Shown piece by piece: positions 1 through 6,930 of a stretch of 64,000 bases of DNA (within the stretch, counting starts at the first letter, position 1; each line of letters opens with the position of its first letter). Below the pieces are notes generated by a model, which searched no databases, was not told the DNA's origin, and saw only the letters and a list, made by a program, of their open reading frames with translations. The position numbers were made by a program, and so were the translations under genes. This stretch comes from JBJXFE01 sp046153875 (GTDB lineage Bacteria; Planctomycetota; Phycisphaerae; Phycisphaerales; UBA1924). The stretch lies in assembly GCA_046153875.1 (NCBI GenBank), contig JBJXFE010000041.1, positions 1 through 64,000 of the forward strand. Reading direction: 5' to 3'.

Positions 1-748
1 GATCCCGTCGTTATATTCCTACTCAGCGGCGCGTCCTCTGCATCGCACGGACGCCCTTGGCCTTGATCCGAGGACGCCTGCTTTCGTCGCTGCAAGCTCG
101 CAAGCTTGTCTGTATCATGATTCCTGCGGGGTCCAACCACCGCAACCCGATCCAAATGATCCGTGCATTCTCTGTGGCCCGCGTGTACCGCAGGGACCTG
201 AGCCTTTGCCGACGTGTTCAGCACCACGTTGCCAAGCGGAGTGCGCCGACTCGGGACTTGGGGGGGTCACAACCTGTGAAAACGGCAAGAAATGCATCTG
301 CATCTGCGAGAATAACCTGCATCCGCCGCCCGGCCAGGGCATTCCCCCTACGTACATTCCTGCAATCAAGAAATGTCAGATTGAGCACGAGCGAGTGCAT
401 TACAATGACGGCGAGTGTCAAGATGCCAACACCATTTGCGATTGGAAGGGCCGATGGGAAGGAGAATGCGACGCCTACACGGTGCACGTGCAGTGCCTTG
501 AAGCAGAACGGGCCGTGTGTAATAACCTCGCCGAGCCTGCTCGTTCCACTTGCATCGCGAGCACCGAGTATTTTCTTGAGTTCTTTAGGACAGTTCGCGA
601 CGCCGCTTGTGCTTGTGCTGCCGGTACTGCAAATCCAGCAGGGTGTGAGGATCTATTCGGCCCCAATGATGGCTTTTGCCCCTTCTGCCCTGGGCAAGGC
701 CCTTTTGGCGAAGGCGATTTCAAGTGTGGCAGCATAAACAACCACTAG
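1..748 (+). CDS. RHS repeat protein, C-terminal end with HExxH toxin-like tip (5' truncated by window edge)
   Basis: The frame starting at base 2 is open from the window edge to the TAG at 746-748. Its first residues read SLYSYSAARPLHRTDALGL, which matches the end of an RHS core (LYxYxxNxPxxxxDxLGL); the planctomycete variant DALGL is present. What follows is the variable tip: a Pro/Cys-rich linker, then a domain with more than 20 cysteines and the motif HERVH (HExxH zinc-peptidase signature, encoded near 387-401), with ECDAY about 25 residues later as a possible third metal ligand. By family knowledge, RHS tips are often polymorphic toxins; a metallopeptidase toxin is inferred here, not shown. 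The gene ends 4 nt inside the convergent downstream gene, and no separate immunity gene is evident. A TTG at 206 would give a 180-residue protein, but the open upstream frame with RHS homology makes an internal fragment of a larger gene more likely. Confidence 0.75.
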   Translation, partial: IPSLYSYSAARPLHRTDALGLDPRTPAFVAASSQACLYHDSCGVQPPQPDPNDPCILCGPRVPQGPEPLPTCSAPRCQAECADSGLGGVTTCENGKKCICICENNLHPPPGQGIPPTYIPAIKKCQIEHERVHYNDGECQDANTICDWKGRWEGECDAYTVHVQCLEAERAVCNNLAEPARSTCIASTEYFLEFFRTVRDAACACAAGTANPAGCEDLFGPNDGFCPFCPGQGPFGEGDFKCGSINNH

Positions 749-1344
749 GATGGAGATCTTGTGTGTGCACATTCAGGACATGGCACATAAGATTCAAGCC
801 CAGTGAGATCGTAACCACATCGCGCGCAGTATTGCGAGGAAACATGGCGACGCACGGCGTACTGATGGTAGATAATCGCTATCGTCAGGGCGGAGAGTAC
901 ATACCACAGAGGGAACGAAATCTGGCATAGGCGTGCTACCGGGGAACGGTCGAGAACTATGCGTGGCAGGAGGAGACAGCGAGGTTCAAGACAGCACTCC
1001 TTCCAGCAACATTGAACGGTGATTCGCCAGAGTGCTTTCCGCTTTGCCGTCCCAGGCCCAAAGCCTGGCAAGGGCGGGACGTATGACGAGTTAGCATCCC
1101 GGGCAATCATGAAGACGACCTGTCCGTTGCACAGCCCAATGCCTAGGAAACGATAGCCGATTGCGCCGCTATGGCAAAGGCTCGCCGTAGTAGTGCTGAC
1201 TATCCAGAGGAGGGTCAGTATTGCCAATAGCACCGCGCATAGCCACGTGCTTACACGCCGAAGGGTTGTTGCAGCTACTCGAGTCACAACGCTTGCCTCC
1301 GTAGTAATTGTATCGACGACAGAGGCTCGAAGCCATGACCACAC
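745..1344 (-). CDS. Membrane protein with C-terminal planctomycete zinc ribbon
   Basis: This is a protein of about 199 residues with two hydrophobic segments (roughly residues 32-54 and 141-160). Its C-terminus carries CARCGYDLTG followed ten residues later by CPEC, a four-cysteine zinc ribbon seen on many small planctomycete membrane proteins of unknown role. The gene converges on the RHS gene and overlaps its stop by 4 nt. The start is uncertain: the longest frame uses a GTG at 1344 and no strong ribosome binding site was found. The function is unknown. The zinc ribbon and the membrane segments are what support calling it a real gene. Confidence 0.6.
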   Translation of the reverse strand: MWSWLRASVVDTITTEASVVTRVAATTLRRVSTWLCAVLLAILTLLWIVSTTTASLCHSGAIGYRFLGIGLCNGQVVFMIARDANSSYVPPLPGFGPGTAKRKALWRITVQCCWKECCLEPRCLLLPRIVLDRSPVARLCQISFPLWYVLSALTIAIIYHQYAVRRHVSSQYCARCGYDLTGLESYVPCPECAHTRSPS

Positions 1345-1789
1345 CTAGCCGGCGGGGGATAGGCCAGTGGTGACGGCCCCTGTCTAGGGCGGGGCCGCGT
1401 TGAAGGTCGGCGATAACTAGAGCGCCAGAGTTCCCCTCGCAGGCTAGTGGCCCGACCATACGACGTGCCACGCCTATGAAGACCTGTGAGAAGTCAAGCG
1501 CGGCGGGCCCATTCGTCTATCCGGGCTCGGGAGGAGGCTCCCTGCCCATCTGGGTTGTTTCGAGGCGTGAGGGTCGGCTGCCCCATCGATCATCGAGCCG
1601 TAAGCCCACGTGGCACCCGGGCTTGCCGTCCCCGCACGCGGGCCGCCGTGTCGCGTCACTCCCGCGGTCCGTCCGGGATCGTCCCGTCGTTTACGCCGCC
1701 ATGGGCACCTCCCTCATCGCGTGGAAGAGCCCGCGCAGCCAGCGGTTGGCCACCGCCCCGATGATCACGCACGTCGGTTTCCCCCACGT
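1345..1789. other. Intergenic stretch, no supported gene
   Basis: Several overlapping frames cross this GC-rich stretch on both strands, but none has recognisable family features. An in-frame upstream extension of the recombinase runs through it, yet its residues are low-complexity Arg/Pro/Ser and do not resemble an integrase N-terminus. I see no RNA gene. It is the spacer before the recombinase leader. Confidence 0.4.
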
Positions 1790-1790
1790 T

Positions 1791-1973
1791 GCCTTGATTG
1801 ATGCGGTTGCCGGTTGTACCTCCTCCTGCCCGCCCGGTATCACTCTCGCGCTTGAGGCGACCCCGGGCGGGCATCGAGGAGGACCCGCCGTGCGAACCGC
1901 CGCCCCGCCGTACCGCCCGCCCGCCGCCCGTTGGGACGAACTCGGGGGCGCTCCCCCCGACGCGGCACGGGCC
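1791..1973 (+). repeat. Recombinase leader element, copy 1, with RBS-sequestering hairpin
   Basis: This 183-nt block recurs in diverged form at 26174-26360. Shared parts include GCCGGTTGTACCTC near its start, CCGGGCGGGCAT next to GAGGAGGACCCGCC, and GACGCGGCACGGGCC at its end. Inside it, GCCCGCCCGG (1828-1837) and CCGGGCGGGC (1863-1872) form a perfect 10-bp stem. The flanking CCTCCT (1822-1827) can pair with AGGAGG (1877-1882), which is the Shine-Dalgarno site of the recombinase start at 1890. The block covers the leader and the first codons of the recombinase. It may be a regulatory leader, a recombination site, or both. Confidence 0.6.
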
Positions 1974-2762
1974 AACGTCGGCCGCGTGGGGGGGCGTCGG
2001 CCCAAGCCCGCCCGCCGCCTCCCCCCCGAGGTCCTGACCGACGACGAAGTCCGGGCGCTGATGGCCGCGTGTTCCCTGGTTGCGGCCTCGGGCCTGCGCA
2101 ACCGGGCGCTGATCGCGTTGCTGTACCGCGCCGGCCTGCGGGTCTCCGAGGCGCTCGCGCTGCGGCCCAAGGACGTGGACGCGGCGACCGGCGCGGTCCG
2201 CGTCCTCTTCGGCAAGGGCGGGCGGGCCCGCACGTCGGGCCTGGACCCCGGGGCGCTGGCCGTCCTGCGGCGCTGGGCCGACGCCCGGGTGCGCTGGGGC
2301 GTCAACGGCCTGCACCCGATCTTCTGCACCAGGTCCGGGCGGGCGACGACCACCGCCTACGTCCGGCGGCTGCTCCCGCGCCTGGGGGCGAAGGCGGGGA
2401 TCGAGAAGCGGGTCCACGCCCACGGGCTGCGGCACACGCACGCGGCGCAGCTGCGGGCCGAGGGGGTGGACATCGGGATCATCACCGAGGCGGTCGCCGC
2501 AGTCCGGAAGGCCGGCTGTGCGCAAAGGACGATCGCGAACTTTCTTTCGCGCGGCGGAAGGGCAACAAGAGCACTCTGCTCGACGCCGACCGGAAGAACG
2601 TGCTGGGCGACGATGCACTCCGCCCCTTCCTCGGCGCGATCACCGCCGAGCTTTTCGCAACCCACTTCGGCCTGGACCACGATGACCTGGTCCGGGGTGG
2701 CAATGAGATCCTCGCAGGACACGGGGACGTGGGGCGAACCCCTACGGTTGCTCTCGCGCTAG
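1890..2762 (+). pseudogene. Tyrosine recombinase/integrase, disrupted after the HxxR box
   Basis: The start is GTG 1890, seven bases after AGGAGG (1877-1882). From about residue 48 (LTDDEV) the protein follows the catalytic domain of XerC/D-like tyrosine recombinases: box I arginine in GLRVSEAL, a beta-hairpin lysine in GKGGRA, and HGLRHTHAA as the HxxR motif. Family members continue with an LGH(S)xxxTTxxY segment carrying the last catalytic His and the Tyr nucleophile. Here homology stops near 2485 and the frame continues in unrelated Ala/Arg/Ser-rich sequence to 2762, so the enzyme should be inactive. The usual N-terminal SAM-like core-binding domain of about 80 residues is also absent; only about 45 residues precede the catalytic domain. 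It sits between an RHS tip and the nos region, as expected of a mobile remnant. Confidence 0.7.
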
Positions 2763-2770
2763 CGGCGCGA
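2486..2770 (+). pseudogene. Coding remnant of unknown family fused downstream of the recombinase break
   Basis: Right after the point where recombinase homology ends, the next plus frame (codons starting at positions equal to 2 modulo 3) reads like genuine protein. It has balanced composition with KDDREL, KNVLGDDALRPFLGAI, TAELFATHFGL and GGNEILAGHGD. There is no start codon or ribosome binding site of its own, and the frame then runs antisense into the Rrf2 gene. It looks like the 3' end of another gene brought next to the recombinase by a deletion or insertion. I do not recognise the family. Confidence 0.35.
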
Positions 2771-2831
2771 ACCCTCTCGGTCTTGCGCGCGCTCTGGATA
2801 ATGTTCAGCAGGTTGCATGGCCGACGCCACT

Positions 2832-3302
2832 TCACGCGGGGCGTCTCGGTGGCGTGCGTCCCCGCACGGTGGGGGCGGCCAGTATCCGGCACTGTACGCC
2901 GGATCGCAGATTCGTCTCCACCACCTCGGCCAGGCTTGTCCGCCCGAACTCCCGCTCGATCATCCCGATGGCGTCGTCCAAGCGGCGATGAAGCGGACAG
3001 AGCTGGATGTGCGCCGGGTTGCCCAACGGGCATTTCCGAATCCGAAGGAGCGGATCGACCGCGTTGACGACCTCGAGCATAGAGATCCTGTCCGGCGGGC
3101 GGGCCAGCGAGAATCCGCCGTTGGGACCTCGCTGCGAAAGAACCAGTTCCGCTACGACCAGGTCGCGGAGCACCTTGGACAGGTAACCCTTGGGAACCCT
3201 TGTCCCCTGCGCGATTGATTCGCTGTTGGCGGTGGCCTCGCGTTCAAGCGTCGCGAGGTGGGTCATCGCGCGGAGGGCGTACTCGATCGTTTGGGAGAGC
3301 AT
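2832..3302 (-). CDS. Rrf2 family transcriptional regulator (nos-associated, second copy)
   Basis: This 156-residue protein opens with the Rrf2 winged-helix signature (LSQTIEYALRAM, then VPKGYLSKVLRDL and RGPNGGFSLARP). Rrf2 proteins such as NsrR, IscR and RsrR sense NO, redox state or Fe-S status through a cluster bound by cysteines after the HTH. Here the cysteines are C91 (CPLGNP), C102 (CPLHRR) and a distal C138. The middle-loop cysteine present in the sister regulator at 4145 (C106) is replaced by Arg, so cluster binding may differ. The start is ATG 3302; the longer frame upstream to 3389 lacks the family signature. It lies 105 nt after the Cys-rich lipoprotein gene and is likely the last gene of the nos region. 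Confidence 0.85.
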   Translation of the reverse strand: MLSQTIEYALRAMTHLATLEREATANSESIAQGTRVPKGYLSKVLRDLVVAELVLSQRGPNGGFSLARPPDRISMLEVVNAVDPLLRIRKCPLGNPAHIQLCPLHRRLDDAIGMIEREFGRTSLAEVVETNLRSGVQCRILAAPTVRGRTPPRRPA

Positions 3303-3407
3303 GATTCGGTGTTTCCAAGCGCCGACGTACCGGGCGAGCGCCGTGCTGGAGAAGCATATCCGGATATCTGGGGTTCGGGGGTCGAGCATCGCTCCGGCGC
3401 GGTGCGA

Positions 3408-4148
3408 TCATGGGGGCGCCTCGTTAGAGCGGTGCCGGTTCGCGTACTCAACCATGGCGAGGTACTGGTGCGGCCGGGCTCTGACCACGTGGGCGCAGCG
3501 TCCGCAGCACACCCTGATCATGCGGTTGGCGACGACGATGTCCACGGGGTCGTCGCTCGGGAGGATGTCACCCTGCACCGGGCACTTGTGGGGCATGCCG
3601 TACAGCGGCGCCTGAGCGACACAGACCGCTCGGTTGAGGAGACGCATGGACTCAGCGGGACGGGCAAGAAGCAGGCCACGCTCGGCATCGTCGGCCGCCC
3701 GAAACAGCCGGTTTCCCCAGATGAACTCGATCGGGCTCGGCCCGAGAGGACGTCCGGTGACAAGGGAGGTCGTGAGAGGGTAATGCGGGCGCTGATCGGC
3801 GATCATCACGGCGTCAACATGCTCGCAACCGGCCCGCGGGTCGCGGTCGAAGGCATCGATGCACGCACCGGAGCACAGTCGAAGCCGTCGTCCATCGCGG
3901 ACGACCTCCATAGACTCGCCCTTGGACCCCAGGAGACCGTCGCAGCGGGCACAGGTGCTCAGGTAGTAGCTGTCCATGACGACGGTGACATCCGACCTGC
4001 GTTCGTTCGTTGCTGACGCGGTCGTTGTCCGTCGTGTGCCGGTTCGTCGCGCGGCGCGCTCGCTCCCGCAGGCCGCCACACACAGCGATGCGGCGGACAG
4101 AATCACGACCGCGATCGATCGCGACCGGCGCGGGCAGCGACCGCTCAT
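3408..4148 (-). CDS. Cys-rich lipoprotein, putative metallochaperone of the nos cluster
   Basis: This is a 246-residue secreted lipoprotein: the N-terminus is basic then hydrophobic and ends in the lipobox CVAAC (acceptor cysteine near residue 27). The mature part has two TRASH/YHS-like metal-binding patterns. The first is CARCDGLL with CSGAC about 28 residues later. The second is CPVQGDILPSDDP followed by CCGRC about 20 residues later. Family resemblance suggests binding of Cu(I) or another thiophilic metal, fitting a role alongside NosL in copper delivery to N2O reductase; this is inferred from domain type and position. The start ATG 4148 overlaps the upstream rrf2 stop as ATGA, indicating translational coupling. 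The C-terminal YLAMVEY segment is typical of outer-sphere YHS proteins. Confidence 0.6.
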   Translation of the reverse strand: MSGRCPRRSRSIAVVILSAASLCVAACGSERAARRTGTRRTTTASATNERRSDVTVVMDSYYLSTCARCDGLLGSKGESMEVVRDGRRLRLCSGACIDAFDRDPRAGCEHVDAVMIADQRPHYPLTTSLVTGRPLGPSPIEFIWGNRLFRAADDAERGLLLARPAESMRLLNRAVCVAQAPLYGMPHKCPVQGDILPSDDPVDIVVANRMIRVCCGRCAHVVRARPHQYLAMVEYANRHRSNEAPP

Positions 4149-4603
4149 GACGCCTCCTTCTCCGGCCCGGTCGCAAGCGGGGCGGACAGACCCCGGCAAT
4201 CACCCGCTTCACGAATAGTGGAGAGCACGCTCCCCAGCGTCGTGCTCCGGAACCTCTGTTCCATGTGGGCGAGCGCATCATCGAGGCACCGGTGCAACGG
4301 GCACGGCTTGGCGTGCTGTGGATCTGCCAATGGACACCCGGCGATCCGACGGATCGGATCGACGGCGCTCACGATGTCCAGCAGCGTGATGGACTCGGCG
4401 TCACGGGCCAGGACAAACCCGCCGTGCGGGCCACGGAACGACCTGACCAGGTCGGCTCGCACCAAATCGCGCATGATCTTGGAGAGATACCCCTGCGGGA
4501 CATGCGTGGACCTTGCAATCGCTTCGCTCGTCGTGGCCGTGCCGCCGAGCGAGGCGAGGTAGCTCATGGCACGCAGGGCGTACTCGACGGTCTGGGAGAT
4601 CAT
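4145..4603 (-). CDS. Rrf2 family transcriptional regulator, NsrR/RsrR-like
   Basis: This is a 152-residue Rrf2 protein with the canonical start MISQTVEYALRAMSYLA, the recognition helix region VPQGYLSKIMRDL and the wing RGPHGGFVLAR. Cysteines C90, C101 and C106 lie in the cluster-binding loop, with another at C136. The x10 spacing between the first two resembles the [2Fe-2S] regulator RsrR more than the x5/x5 spacing of classical NsrR and IscR. It lies 40 nt downstream of nosL and shares an ATGA overlap with the next gene. Its place in the N2O reductase cluster makes it a candidate NO- or redox-responsive regulator of nos transcription; the operator is not proven. Confidence 0.88.
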   Translation of the reverse strand: MISQTVEYALRAMSYLASLGGTATTSEAIARSTHVPQGYLSKIMRDLVRADLVRSFRGPHGGFVLARDAESITLLDIVSAVDPIRRIAGCPLADPQHAKPCPLHRCLDDALAHMEQRFRSTTLGSVLSTIREAGDCRGLSAPLATGPEKEAS

Positions 4604-4643
4604 GCGGGTCTCCGGTTCGGTGGCACCGGCCGATGACCCGGGC

Positions 4644-5141
4644 TCACTTGCCGGGTACTTGGTGGCGTTCGGTCATCCGCTCCCGGCGCCACGCGGCGAG
4701 GGATCTGTAGTCCAGGATCTCACCGCCGAACTGCTGTCGCCCGCCCTCGGCCCCGGCATGGTCCGTGAACGCCGCGATGCCCGAACCCATCGGGGTCCGC
4801 AGTGAAGAACCGTCGGTCACCACAAACACCGCGTTGTCTGCCGGAATCCATGCGTTGCTCGAGTAGTCGTGCACGAAGGCACCGACCAGCTGGAGGGCCG
4901 CCCCCTCGGAACGCCCGGCGTCGAGGAGGCACCCGATATCGTCGAAGAGCACGTAGTCGCGGCGGCCGTAGCGATCAATCAACAGTGCGCCCGAGCTGCG
5001 CTCATCGTGGATCGCCATTCCGCACTCACCACACTCGTCCCGGCCCAGACGGAGGGCTGGGGGACCTGTCGCCGCCCCGCGGCCGCAGGCCGCGATCGCG
5101 AGCAGGCCCGGCAGGAACGACGCTTGGAGTATCCGTTTCAC
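4644..5141 (-). CDS. nosL: NosL family copper-binding lipoprotein
   Basis: This is a 165-residue protein. The start is GTG 5141, whose bases overlap the nosY stop as GTGA; longer in-frame extensions run antisense-like through nosY and are discarded. It has a lipoprotein signal ending in AIAAC (C19), then DECGECGMAI with C37, C40 and M42, the NosL Cu(I)-binding motif. The region DYVLFDDIGCLL and the C-terminal FGGEILDYRSL match the NosL/DUF3347-like fold. NosL is an outer-membrane or periplasmic lipoprotein that hands Cu(I) to apo-NosZ or NosDFY for CuZ assembly. Its position after nosDFY is the standard order. Confidence 0.9.
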   Translation of the reverse strand: MKRILQASFLPGLLAIAACGRGAATGPPALRLGRDECGECGMAIHDERSSGALLIDRYGRRDYVLFDDIGCLLDAGRSEGAALQLVGAFVHDYSSNAWIPADNAVFVVTDGSSLRTPMGSGIAAFTDHAGAEGGRQQFGGEILDYRSLAAWRRERMTERHQVPGK

Positions 5142-6022
5142 AGTGGGGACCTCCGCGACAGACACACCGCCGCGAGCGCGAGCGGCAGCAACACCCACGC
5201 GAGGAGGCATGCGCCGAAGAGCAGATGCAGGCGAGACCCGTACTCCTCGCTCGCGTAGAGGCCGGCCGGGCCGAGGACGTCGAGCGTCGCGTCGGCGGCG
5301 TGGAGCGACCACATCTTGAAAACCTGCAGCGGATTGATCAGGGAGAGGGTGAAGAGGTCCTCGATGCGGAGCCGTAGTGCTACCGCGCCGGCCATGAGCC
5401 CCAGATCCGTGACGAAGACCACGGTGAGCCAGACGAAGATGGCGGTCCCCACCGCCACCGACGCCTTGCGGGCCAGCACGGAGATCAGCATGCCGAGGCT
5501 GAGCATCCCCAGCGACAGCGCGAACGACAACGCCGTGAGCCCGAGGATGCTGGCCGGTCTCGTGGGCACGCCCTTCCACGCCAGGATGACAGCGCACGCG
5601 CCGAATCCAAGGCCGAGCGAGGCCAGCAGCGACAGCGCCAGCCCGGCGTACTTCCCGAGCAGCACCTCGAGCCGCGACACCGGCTGCGCCAGGACGTACG
5701 GCAGCATGCCACGCTCGCGGTCCGAGGCGATCGACGCCGCGCCGGCCGTCAGAGCCATGAGCGGCACCACGAGCAAGACGATGTTGATCAGCCCGGCGGT
5801 TGTGCGCCCGAACCCTGACAGGCCCGACCCGCCACTTCCTGACGCGGACACGAAGGACACTGCCAGTCCCAGCACCGCGAAGGCCAGTGTGTAGAGGAGG
5901 AACCAGCGGCTGCGCACGGCGTCGCGGAGTTCCCGGCGCGCGATCGTCCGGATGTTGCGCGTGACGGACGGTGGACGCCGGTCGGCGCTCGCCGTGATCA
6001 CCGCGGTCGGGAGCGCTGTCAT
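5138..6022 (-). CDS. nosY: NosY, permease of the nos ABC transporter
   Basis: This is a 294-residue ABC-2 type membrane protein. An N-terminal cytoplasmic segment (TIARRELRDAVRSRW) leads into six hydrophobic segments, with the conserved loop ASDRERGMLPYVLAQPVSR after the second, which is typical of NosY. NosY dimerises with NosF and NosD to supply sulfur for the tetranuclear CuZ centre of N2O reductase. ATG 6022 overlaps the nosF stop (ATGA), and its own stop overlaps nosL (GTGA), so the three genes are translationally coupled. Confidence 0.9.
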   Translation of the reverse strand: MTALPTAVITASADRRPPSVTRNIRTIARRELRDAVRSRWFLLYTLAFAVLGLAVSFVSASGSGGSGLSGFGRTTAGLINIVLLVVPLMALTAGAASIASDRERGMLPYVLAQPVSRLEVLLGKYAGLALSLLASLGLGFGACAVILAWKGVPTRPASILGLTALSFALSLGMLSLGMLISVLARKASVAVGTAIFVWLTVVFVTDLGLMAGAVALRLRIEDLFTLSLINPLQVFKMWSLHAADATLDVLGPAGLYASEEYGSRLHLLFGACLLAWVLLPLALAAVCLSRRSPL

Positions 6023-6930
6023 GGGCGTACCCCCTTGCCGTGCGGATCCTGCGGGGCGAGCGCGGCCAGGGGGCTCATGGACACCAGTTCAAAGTCGTCC
6101 ACTGCGATCTTCGCGTCCGCGAGCACCCGAAACGGTGCCGCCTTGCGCTCGGGCGCCACGGGGACGAGCAGTCCGACCCCGTTGATCTGCGGCAGGAATC
6201 CCCCCGCCCTCAGGGATACCGCCGCCCGTTCGCGTACGGGGAGGGCGATGGCGAGGTGCAGGACGACATCCCGCCCCTGGTCGGCGACGAAGTCCTGGCA
6301 CGGTAACAGTCGAGCCAGACGCCCACGGTCCAGCACGGCGACGCGTTTGGCAAGGGCTGCCACCTCCTCGATGCGGTGGGAGGCGAACAGCACCGTTCGG
6401 CCGGTGCCCGACAGGTGCTCCAGCAGCGCCACGAACCTCTCGCGCCCGACCGCATCAAGGCTGGCGGTCACTTCATCGAGCACCAAGACGGCGGGGTCGC
6501 CGAGGAGCGCAATCGCCAGCGCGAGTCTTTGTTTCATGCCGCCGGAGAGTTCGCGGATGCGCTTGCCGTCCTGCCCGACTAGCCCGACGCTCGCGAGGGC
6601 GCGGTCGGGGTTGACGTTCGGCAGCCCCTTGAGCCGACCGAAGAACAGGATGGCCTCCGCGACGCCGAGGTCGTCGTAGAAGCCGAGTTCCTGGGGCACA
6701 TATCCGATGAGCAGCCGTGCGTGCTTGCCGCGGCGCCGTACGTCGTGACCCGCGACCCAGATTCGACCCTGGAATCGCAAGAGCCCCAGCACGCAGCGGA
6801 TGAGCGTGGTCTTGCCCGCGCCGTTCGGGCCCCAGAGCGCGACGCTGTCGCCGGGGGCAAGGCTAAGAGAAACCCCGTCCACGGCGGTCGCCCGCCCGAA
6901 CCGCTTGGTGACGTGCTCGATGCGGATCAT
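6019..6930 (-). CDS. nosF: NosF, ATPase of the nos ABC transporter
   Basis: This is a 303-residue ABC ATPase: Walker A GPNGAGKTT at 34-42, Q-loop at VPQELG, signature LSGGMKQ at 128-134, Walker B VLVLDE at 148-153, and H-loop ASHR. About 90 residues after the nucleotide domain form the C-terminal extension usual in NosF. It powers NosY/NosD in CuZ maturation. The start ATG 6930 was chosen over the frame start 51 nt upstream because GGAGGGT lies just ahead and the ATG overlaps the nosD stop as ATGA. The LDEVT after Walker B is the usual LDEPT with Val replacing Pro. Confidence 0.92.
   Translation of the reverse strand: MIRIEHVTKRFGRATAVDGVSLSLAPGDSVALWGPNGAGKTTLIRCVLGLLRFQGRIWVAGHDVRRRGKHARLLIGYVPQELGFYDDLGVAEAILFFGRLKGLPNVNPDRALASVGLVGQDGKRIRELSGGMKQRLALAIALLGDPAVLVLDEVTASLDAVGRERFVALLEHLSGTGRTVLFASHRIEEVAALAKRVAVLDRGRLARLLPCQDFVADQGRDVVLHLAIALPVRERAAVSLRAGGFLPQINGVGLLVPVAPERKAAPFRVLADAKIAVDDFELVSMSPLAALAPQDPHGKGVRP

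Noticed and set aside
1931..3067. Plus frame of 378 codons across the recombinase and into the Rrf2 gene
   Set aside because: Only the 2486-2770 part looks protein-like; the rest is Arg/Gly/Pro-rich out-of-frame translation of the recombinase and the antisense of Rrf2.
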